From contig NC_060201.1 in the NCBI RefSeq assembly GCF_020623625.1, positions 1,054,001 to 1,118,000 on the forward strand: 64,000 nucleotides of DNA, given 5' to 3'. This stretch comes from Saccharomycodes ludwigii (lineage: Eukaryota > Ascomycota > Saccharomycetes > Saccharomycodales > Saccharomycodaceae). Each line of letters opens with the position of its first letter. The stretch's first letter is position 1. A model generated the notes under the pieces. It did no database searches. It was not told the DNA's origin and saw nothing but the letters and a program-made list of their open reading frames with translations. Of the stretch, positions 38,623 to 46,700 are shown one piece after another. A program made the translations under genes and the position numbers.

Positions 38623-38976
38623 ATGAATGATAGTAATGTATTAGACCAAATAATTATGGAGGATGTTGCTAGGTTCTGTCCCAATGAATTCATGGAATAC
38701 CACAAATGTATAAAAACAAACCATGAAGATCCAAGTCAATGTGTTTTCAGACAAGTAGATTTAAGCACTTGTATTAAAAAAAACGTGCCATCTGTACAAA
38801 AAATCATGGCCGAGTGTGGCAGTATAATGCAAAACTATGAAAATTGTGTTAGAGACAACATGGAAACAAGAACCATTAATGAAAATTGCTTAGGTTTATT
38901 GGCTGACATGAGGAAATGTGCTTCAAATCAAGTGGATCTAAGTAAAAGACCATTGAATGAAATGATTGAAAAATAA
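38623..38976 (+). CDS. MIX14: Mix14/Mic14, mitochondrial intermembrane-space twin CX9C protein
   Basis: Small twin-CX9C proteins are imported into the intermembrane space by the Mia40-Erv1 relay. This 117-residue protein has four CX9C motifs: C19-C29, C40-C50, C65-C75 and C89-C99, so eight paired cysteines. Length agrees with S. cerevisiae Mix14 (121). The molecular role of Mix14 is poorly defined; a link to respiratory growth is known from yeast. The neighbour RAD28 supports orthology with YDR031W. Confidence 0.92.
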   Translation: MNDSNVLDQIIMEDVARFCPNEFMEYHKCIKTNHEDPSQCVFRQVDLSTCIKKNVPSVQKIMAECGSIMQNYENCVRDNMETRTINENCLGLLADMRKCASNQVDLSKRPLNEMIEK

Positions 38977-39154
38977 GTATTTGATACAATTGATCTAATT
39001 ATTTATGTATATACAACTTTATATCCACCATCTTTGATATATATTTCAAATAAACCTTCTTTTTGTTCATAATTTATTGGTTATAGATATATATTACGCT
39101 CTAAATACATATTCATTAAAAAATTATATCTAATACTAAGTTGGAACTATTTCT

Positions 39155-40264
39155 CTAAGCAGTTTCGTCTTTATTACTGGCAAAATACTTTTGATTATTG
39201 GTCAATACAAATCTGTACTTGACGTCACCACGTTCCAATCTCTCCCAAGCTTCGGTAACGTTATCTGCATTAATATCCAAAGTTTCAACCCATGGTTTGA
39301 TATTATGTTCGGCAGCAAATTTTAACATAAATTCAATCTCATGAGGATGACCAACAGCAGAAGCACCAACGCTGTAATCACCCATTAGCATTGCAAAGGG
39401 GCTTAAAGTCAATTTTTCAGACAATGGAGGAGCAGTAATGAAAATAATTTTACCGCCTGGCATCAATAATTTTAAATTTTCATCAAAATTGACGCCAGAA
39501 AAGGAAGAAGTGGTATAAATAATAAGATCCAAAGAATCACTAAACTCGTCCGTGTATCCGTCCTTAGAAGTGGTGATATAATGGTCGGCGCCCAATTTGA
39601 AAGCATCTTCCCTTTTCCTGTCAGATCTGGAAATTGCAGTGACCTCAGCGCCTAGAGCTTTGGCAAACAAAATGGTCATATGACCGATACCACCTATACC
39701 CACAATACCGACTTTTGTACCTTTGCCAACTTTAGCGGTTAGTAATGGTTTGAACCCAGTCATACCACCACACATCAATGGAGCAGCATACTTGGATTCT
39801 AGATTGTCCGGGATCTTAAATATAAATCTATCGTTGCATCTAATACGATCCGCATAACCACCCTGAGTGCCTTCTCCAGTGATTGGGTCTGGGGAGGAGT
39901 AGGTTTGGATCATCTTTTTACAGTTCATTTCTTTATGAACTAAACATCTTGTACATTTACCACAACAATCCTTTTGAGGACCAACACCAACTCTATCCCC
40001 CATCTTAAATTTATTGGCATCAACTAACTTACCCATCTTGCTAATTTTGCCGATAATTTCGTGGCCAGGTGCAGCTGGTAAGAAGGGTCTACCCCAGTCA
40101 CCGGAAGCATAGTGTAAATCACTGCCGCAAACAGCACATAATTCAATCTCAACTTCAACATCGTGGTCATTTAAAACGGTTGGGTGGTACCCAAACCTTT
40201 TTGGATGTATCCAATCTTTGTCATCCGCGACACCTAATGCTTTAAAAGTAGTTTCTTTGTCCAT
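39155..40264 (-). CDS. NADPH-dependent zinc alcohol dehydrogenase (Adh6/Adh7, cinnamyl alcohol dehydrogenase type)
   Basis: Adh6/7-type enzymes reduce a broad range of aldehydes (cinnamaldehydes, fusel aldehydes, furfural) with NADPH in the cytosol. The 369-residue protein has the catalytic zinc ligands C46, H68-E69 and C165, the structural zinc set C101, C104, C107 and C115, the Rossmann GxGxxG at 189-194 and SRSDRK at 212-217, the Ser/Arg pattern that favours NADP(H). The ending WERLERGDVKYRFVLT is typical of the subfamily. S. cerevisiae has two close paralogues at subtelomeric or other loci, so I do not pick a symbol. This gene has no counterpart in the neighbouring ancestral block, so it may be a lineage-specific insertion. 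Confidence 0.93.
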   Translation of the reverse strand: MDKETTFKALGVADDKDWIHPKRFGYHPTVLNDHDVEVEIELCAVCGSDLHYASGDWGRPFLPAAPGHEIIGKISKMGKLVDANKFKMGDRVGVGPQKDCCGKCTRCLVHKEMNCKKMIQTYSSPDPITGEGTQGGYADRIRCNDRFIFKIPDNLESKYAAPLMCGGMTGFKPLLTAKVGKGTKVGIVGIGGIGHMTILFAKALGAEVTAISRSDRKREDAFKLGADHYITTSKDGYTDEFSDSLDLIIYTTSSFSGVNFDENLKLLMPGGKIIFITAPPLSEKLTLSPFAMLMGDYSVGASAVGHPHEIEFMLKFAAEHNIKPWVETLDINADNVTEAWERLERGDVKYRFVLTNNQKYFASNKDETA

Positions 40265-40527
40265 TTGTTTTTTTTTTTCTTTTTATTGGTTGATTGTTAT
40301 TCTATTTGTTTCTTTTTTGTTTCATATTATAATAGCAAATAATAATAAATAAAATCAAATAAATAACTATTCAGAATGGAAAAATCAATGCTGAACAGTT
40401 AAATTTCTTGCTTTTATACGTTTTTTTGTTTTCCATGTTCTTGATCGATGCCATATCAATTTTGCAACTTCTAAGTAAAATTGAATAAAAATAAATAAAA
40501 AAAGGCATTAAAAAAGGGATTACATTC

Positions 40528-40641
40528 GTGATGTGTATATCAAGTAATGAGACAATATGGCTATTAGTAATACAACTACGATATGATGGATGACGGTGAT
40601 GTGTATATCAAGTAATGAGACAATATGGCTATTAGTAATAC
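40528..40641 (+). repeat. 46-bp perfect direct repeat with 22-bp spacer
   Basis: Two identical 46-bp copies at 40528-40573 and 40596-40641, period 68 bp, both beginning GTGATGTGTATATCAAG. The spacer differs. This looks like a recent local duplication in the shared ADH-MEU1 promoter and would double any factor site inside it. Confidence 0.9.
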
Positions 40642-40942
40642 GATTGAAATACAGTAGCTGATAGTGATTATATATCAGAAATAGAAGTTGTGGTAAAACT
40701 AACAGTAAAAATATCCATGATAATAATGAAAAAAAGAAACGAAAAAAAAAAAATTTTGTTCGGCCGGATTATTATTAATATCGTGCCGTGAGTTCCGTGG
40801 AAATGCTCAGTGATTATTTTACTATTAATAAACTTACAAATCGAAGCAATCACTTTCGCTTAATGCCTCCTTTTTTATCTAGCAGATCTCTTACGAAAGT
40901 TGAAAACAAAAATAAAAGCAGAAGGAATCATCATCATCATCT

Positions 40943-40957
40943 CCCCCCCCCCCCCCC
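40943..40957. repeat. C15 homopolymer directly before the MEU1 start
   Basis: Fifteen consecutive C bases ending one base before ATG at 40959, preceded by CAT repeats. In an AT-rich genome such a tract is conspicuous and prone to length change and to sequencing error. Confidence 0.85.
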
Positions 40958-40958
40958 A

Positions 40959-41882
40959 ATGACTATCAAAGTACCATCGATTGAATTGGCTATTATTGGA
41001 GGAACTGGATTCTATCGTTTGCACACACACTCTAAACTTTTAGAATTAAAGCAAACTATCCCCGTCGCAAAAACTCCATGGGGTGAAACTTCATCTCCAA
41101 TAGAAATTTATCAAGTTTCAAATACAAATCTGCATGTTGCATTCTTGTCAAGACATGGCGAAGATCATCAATTCCCACCCACAAAAGTGCCATTTGCCGC
41201 TAATTTATCATTTTTAAAACATATTGGTGTTAAAAGTATCTTAAGCTTTAGTAGTGTAGGTTCTCTAAGAGAAGAGATTAAGCCCGGTGATTTTGTATTA
41301 CCAGATCAAATAATCGATCGTACAAAGGGCGAAAGGCTTTCCAGTTATTTCAATGAAGTCGGCTTGGTAGGGCATGTTAGTTTTGGTGAACCCTTTTCAC
41401 ACGATTTGCAAAAATTCATCATTGATAATGTCAATTGTGTGGACTTCCATGTTAATGGCACACTGATTTGTATGGAAGGGCCTCAATTCTCCACTAGAGC
41501 TGAAAGTGTAATGTACAAAGATGCCTTTAAAGCTTCTATCATCAATATGTCTGTTGTCCCAGAAGCTAAATTAGCTCGAGAATTAGAACTGCCCTATCAA
41601 ATGTGTTGTATGTGTACTGATTATGACTCTTGGCGTGTTCATGAAGATGTTGTTACCATTGATGAAATCAAAAAAACTCTGCATCAAAATTCTGTAAATT
41701 CCATTAAAGTTGTCACTCAATTTATCGAAGCTTTAATCAGTAACCCGCCATCTTTTATCACTACCAAGAACCCATATAAAGGTATGACTAAGCGTAGCAT
41801 TAGTACTAAAACCAGTGACGAATATATTACCCAGGATTTAAAACAAAAAATTCTTTACATTTTCCCAGATTGGTTTATTTAG
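40959..41882 (+). CDS. MEU1: Methylthioadenosine phosphorylase Meu1
   Basis: Meu1 phosphorolyses 5'-methylthioadenosine, a polyamine-synthesis by-product, to adenine and methylthioribose-1-phosphate for methionine salvage. Conserved parts: LAIIGGTGFY at the N-terminus, FLSRHGEDHQFPP (phosphate site), SVGSLREEIKPGDFVLPDQIIDRTK, EGPQFSTRAES, INMSVVPEAKLARE and CTDYDSWRVHED. I place the start at 40959 (307 residues), where homology to MTAP begins. The frame stays open upstream with ATGs at 40803 and 40863, across the C15 tract. A longer form (up to 359 residues) with a basic Ser-rich, acid-poor extension is possible. Order with POM34 matches YLR017W-YLR018C. Confidence 0.94.
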   Translation: MTIKVPSIELAIIGGTGFYRLHTHSKLLELKQTIPVAKTPWGETSSPIEIYQVSNTNLHVAFLSRHGEDHQFPPTKVPFAANLSFLKHIGVKSILSFSSVGSLREEIKPGDFVLPDQIIDRTKGERLSSYFNEVGLVGHVSFGEPFSHDLQKFIIDNVNCVDFHVNGTLICMEGPQFSTRAESVMYKDAFKASIINMSVVPEAKLARELELPYQMCCMCTDYDSWRVHEDVVTIDEIKKTLHQNSVNSIKVVTQFIEALISNPPSFITTKNPYKGMTKRSISTKTSDEYITQDLKQKILYIFPDWFI

Positions 41883-42070
41883 TGTAATCTTGTATATGTT
41901 AACCAATTAGTATCATTATAATGTTTTTATTTGATATTTATATATATATATATGTATATGTATATGTATATGTATACTAAAATAAAGAATATTTTTTTTT
42001 TTTTTTAGCCTTTATTTTTATCTGTTTTTTTTTTGTATACCATTGGGTATCATACCGACGGATTATTATT

Positions 42071-43039
42071 TTAGATTTTTCTTTTTAATGAGGGAGAATC
42101 CATCATTTTATAAGCATATTTATTACTGGGGATATAACCACTGCTCTTAATTGGTGTAACAGGTAATGATAAGCTAGATGCAGAATATTTGTTTAACATA
42201 ATTTTACTGATATTAGTATCACTTAATAAAGCATTGGAAGATTTTTCAACATTAAGACTTTTCAATGGAGTAGATTCAATACCTTTAAATAGATATGGTA
42301 CTTTATCGATAGACTTACCTTGTGGTATTCTATCAATTCTTGAAGACGTAGAAAAACCATCATCTTTTTTATTCTCCGAAATAGAAGTAGAATCAACATC
42401 TCTGGAAGCGATCGGTGTTTTAAGCACATTACGAATATTATTGTCGTTTTTTTTTGTATTAACAATCTTCTCCTCTATAATTCTAAATCTTCGATATTGG
42501 ATCAATTTATATAAAGAAATAGAAATGTTTAAAAGCAATAATCTAAAAATCCACTTTTCAATATTAGGCAATGTCAAAACGTTTTTTAAATAAAAAAAAC
42601 AAACATTAAACAAATATGCAATAGTACTATTTTTCAGGAAATATTCTTCAAAAATAATATCCAAATTCAATTTTAGTACCAACCCTTGGGATTTCCAAAT
42701 TATTAATTCAATAAATTTCACTACTAAATGAACAGCAAATATTGTAACGACACTCCAAATTAACCTCCTCGTTTCTCTTTCTACATTGATTTTGGGTATT
42801 TTCAAAGTAATATTGGCACTGTTCCCTGGCGCAATTTGTTTTTGCGATTTATTCTCAGAAAAATGACTTGTAACACCTTTTTGAGAATCATTCATTAAAT
42901 CGATGGATTCTCGCAGTGATTTTGGTTGTTCATGGGTTTTTTGAACTATAGGCGTTGATAGTATTTGGGTTTTTAAAAAATTTAAACGGTCATCAGTTAT
43001 AGGTTTTCTTGGGGTGCAAAATATAGGATCAACATCCAT
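42071..43039 (-). CDS. POM34: Nuclear pore membrane protein Pom34
   Basis: Pom34 is one of the integral membrane nucleoporins, partnering Pom152 and Nup170-type scaffolds. Starting at the first ATG (43039) the protein has 322 residues, near the 299 of S. cerevisiae. It shows FCTPRKP at the start, two hydrophobic spans around LIWSVVTIFAVHLVVKFIEL and WIFRLLLLNISISLYKLI, and flanking Ser/Thr-Pro-rich nucleoplasmic tails (for example LSLPVTPIKS). The family has low sequence conservation, so position is important: it is convergent with MEU1, exactly as YLR018C is with YLR017W. No ATG exists upstream in frame. Confidence 0.8.
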   Translation of the reverse strand: MDVDPIFCTPRKPITDDRLNFLKTQILSTPIVQKTHEQPKSLRESIDLMNDSQKGVTSHFSENKSQKQIAPGNSANITLKIPKINVERETRRLIWSVVTIFAVHLVVKFIELIIWKSQGLVLKLNLDIIFEEYFLKNSTIAYLFNVCFFYLKNVLTLPNIEKWIFRLLLLNISISLYKLIQYRRFRIIEEKIVNTKKNDNNIRNVLKTPIASRDVDSTSISENKKDDGFSTSSRIDRIPQGKSIDKVPYLFKGIESTPLKSLNVEKSSNALLSDTNISKIMLNKYSASSLSLPVTPIKSSGYIPSNKYAYKMMDSPSLKRKI

Positions 43040-43720
43040 GGCTTGTAGTTTATAATTACGGATTCCCTTTTTTACTTGCTTTGTTTTTATAAGTTTTATT
43101 ACACAGTCTTTATTAGAATGAAGAAGAGAAAATACCAAATAGACATTTATAGTATACGAAGTACATAAACAAAAAAAAGAAGAAAAAAAAAAAAAAAAAA
43201 GAAAAAAAGTAATTCTACAATATCATTGTCATTCGTACAAAGAGATAAATACTGGTTGACTACTTAACCCAAAAAAAAAAAAAAAAAAAGCACATTGGTA
43301 GAGTATATCTTTTTTTTTAAAGCTCTGGGCAAAGCTTTATGATCATCGACAGTTTACAATCTTAAATTGCTAGCTATTTATATTAGCAATATAACAACTT
43401 ACAGAGTAGAATCATATTAATATAAAAGATAAAGCTTATCAAAAACAATATTCTATACTAGCTGAAAAAATTTAAATTTTTCCTATCTAATGGGCTTATA
43501 ACTTAGTAAAATTCTAGTACTTCCACTCTCCAGTTGGCTTTTGGTGTTTTACTTAATATGATTGAGCTACACGTAAAAGAAACTACAAACTAATAATAAT
43601 AATAAAATTTAAACATATTTTTATTTCAAACTTTTTTTAAATAAAATATCATCATCATCATCTCCTCTTTTGAGCAATGTTGTAATTGTGATGAAATAAA
43701 AATAAAAATAAAAAATGAAC
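43040..43720 (-). promoter_or_regulatory. POM34 upstream region and yapsin 1 3' flank
   Basis: The 681 bp contain A-tracts (about 43182-43206 and 43269-43289), AT-rich sequence and a CAT-repeat near 43650. It is a synteny breakpoint, where the MEU1-POM34 block meets the yapsin cluster. No gene or terminal repeat is visible that would explain the join. Confidence 0.4.
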
Positions 43721-46700
43721 CTAAATGAAAGCAGCCAATAATAAAGCTATTAATGTCCAAATAGTACCCCAGCCAGCTACAGATTTATTACTACCATTAC
43801 CAGTCTTAGAACTCGAGGTAGTGGTGGATGAAGTAGCAGTAGTTATTGAGCTAGATGCAGAAACAGTTCCACTAGCGGTAACACTTCCACTAGCATTAAC
43901 AGAAGAACCGCTTGAAGTAGCGTTCACACTAGAAGATCCAGCACTAGATGATGCTGCTTGGGTAGTAACAGTAAAAATATTACCACCGGTGTTATAACCA
44001 CTAGCAAAGCTAGACCAACTATTAGAGTAGTTTGGTGCTTTAATAGCAGAGGGAACAGATGATTTAATAACATCAATATTCTCCTCGCTATTACTATAAT
44101 CCGCCTCGGCCAAAGAAATCTCCAAGTTGTCTAAATCATAAACAACATAAGCAGTTTGCAAGAACGAATCACCTAAAATGATATAGTCATCATCAGAAGG
44201 AATAATACCAAATGCACATAATGTGTCACTATTGGTGGAAAAAATAAAATTATTCAACGGAGAGTTGATAAGGAAACCACCAAAATCAAATACTAAATTA
44301 TCGCTGTCTTCAACAGAGTTGCAATCCAACAAATAGACTCCCAATTCAGAACTGTAAGTAGCACCTAAACCATCAGCAACAATTTCGGCCAAAGCCTCAG
44401 GGAAGTACACCATGGTGGTACCAGAATCTAACAAGGCTGGCACTTTAGTAGTTGAATATGTAGAATTCTTTTTACCATTGGAGAAACCAATACCTTGCAA
44501 AGTAATATCAAACTCGATAGCTGAATTAATATTCTTACTCGAATAAATGTTAACGATTGGTACAGTATACAATTGTCCTGAATATTTAGAATGATCAACT
44601 GCACCAAACAAAATCGATCCTGTGGAAGCTGTATCATTATTCAAAAACAAAGAATAAGCTGTGACATCAATATCACCACTGGACTTCAAAAGTGCCGGCA
44701 AATTATTGTATGTATAAGATTTACCAACAGATTGAGCAGTATAGCCAGTATAAGTGACTTCCAGCCCCTGTAAACCAATACCCAAAACACCAACAGTGGA
44801 ATTAGTAGTATTTGCAACCGCAAAAGTTAAACCATCTAGACTAACACCATTGATACCTACAACATCTGTACCCCAATTCCCTAATGCAAAGGAATCATCA
44901 CCGTAAACAATGTAAAAATCCGTATCGTTAGATTTAAAAGTATCGGAATTATTAGGATTAAAAGTACCATATAATTTACAATATGTATAGTCACTAGAAC
45001 TAGAGGTGCTACTGACACTACCTACAGTCGTTGAGGCTTGGCCTAAAGTCTGGCTTGCTAAGAAAGTGGAAAATTCACTCCAAAAATCAGATACTGCATC
45101 TTTTTCCACGCCCTCGACGCTATTTGTGACAGACCTTTTGTCCGTATGTATACCTAGTCCATTTTCAATAAGATCAATAATATCCTCTCTCTTGAAAATA
45201 TCATCTAAAGCCTTTTCAGCAGTCTTGTCACCCTTGGTGATCTTGTCCTTGGCCTTGTCAAATCCTTCATCAATACCACCTTTAATATCATCTCCAAGAT
45301 CACTAAAGAAACTTCTCTTAAAAATATCATCTAAAGCTTCTTCAGCAGCTTTGTCACCCTTGGTAATCTTGTCCTTGGCCTTGTCAAATCCTTCATCAAT
45401 AGCATCACCAAGTGCCTTAAATAAATCTCTCTTGAAAATATCATCTAAAGCCTTTTCAGCAGTCTTGTCACCCTTGGTGATCTTGTCCTTGGCCTTGTCA
45501 AATCCTTCATCAATACCACCTTTAATATCATCTCCAAGATCACTAAAGAAACTTCTCTTAAAAATATCATCTAAAGCTTCTTCAGCAGCTTTGTCACCCT
45601 TGGTAATCTTGTCCTTGGCTTTGTCAAATCCTTCATCAATAGCATCACCAAGTGCCTTAAACAAATCTCTCTTGAAAATGTCATCTAAAGCCTTTTCAGC
45701 AGTCTTGTCACCCTTGGTGATCTTGTCCTTGGCCTTGTCAAATCCTTCATCAATACCACCTTTAATATCATCTCCAAGATCACTAAAGAAACTTCTCTTA
45801 AAAATGTCATCTAAAGCTTCTTCAGCAGCTTTGTCACCCTTGGTAATCTTGTCCTTGGCTTTGTCAAATCCTTCATCAATAGCATCACCAAGTGCCTTAA
45901 ACAAATCTCTCTTGAAAATATCATCTAAAGCCTTTTCAGCAGTCTTGTCACCCTTGGTGATCTTGTCCTTGGCCTTGTCAAATCCTTCATCAATACCACC
46001 TTTAATATCATCTCCAAGATCACTAAAGAAACTTCTCTTAAAAATATCATCTAAAGCTTCTTCAGCAGCTTTGTCACCCTTGGTAATCTTGTCCTTGGCT
46101 TTGTCAAATCCTTCATCAATAGCATCACCAAGTGCCTTAAACAAATCTCTCTTGAAAATGTCATCTAAAGCCTTTTCAGCAGTCTTGTCACCCTTGGTGA
46201 TCTTGTCCTTGGCCTTGTCAAATCCTTCATCAATACCACCTTTAATATCATCTCCAAGATCACTAAAGAAACTTCTCTTAAAAATATCATCTAAAGCTTC
46301 TTCAGCAGCTTTGTCACCCTTGGTAATCTTGTCCTTGGCTTTGTCAAATCCTTCATCAATAGCATCACCAAGTGCCTTAAACAAATCTCTCTTGAAAATG
46401 TCATCTAAAGCCTTTTCAGCAGTCTTGTCACCCTTGGTGATCTTGTCCTTGGCCTTGTCAAATCCTTCATCAATACCACCTTTAATATCATCTCCAAGAT
46501 CACTAAAGAAACTTCTCTTAAAAATATCATCTAAAGCTTCTTCAGCAGCTTTGTCACCCTTGGTAATCTTGTCCTTGGCTTTGTCAAATCCTTCATCAAT
46601 AGCATCACCAAGTGCCTTAAACAAATCTCTCTTGAAAATATCATCTAAAGCCTTTTCAGCAGTCTTGTCACCCTTGGTGATCTTGTCCTTGGCCTTATCA

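Larger units (their letters stand above)
40265..40958. promoter_or_regulatory. Divergent ADH-MEU1 promoter
   Basis: The interval holds a perfect 46-bp direct repeat (40528-40573 and 40596-40641), CGGCCGGATT at about 40761 and, just before the MEU1 ATG, CAT triplets and a C15 tract. In-frame ATGs at 40803 and 40863 lie in this interval. No separate gene is seen. Confidence 0.5.

Noticed and set aside
40788-40958. MEU1 start at GTG 40788
   Set aside because: GTG is not a normal nuclear start in yeast, and the homology begins at ATG 40959. ATG 40803 remains possible and is reported.
43040-43138. POM34 start at TTG 43138
   Set aside because: No ATG occurs there. The first in-frame ATG is 43039.
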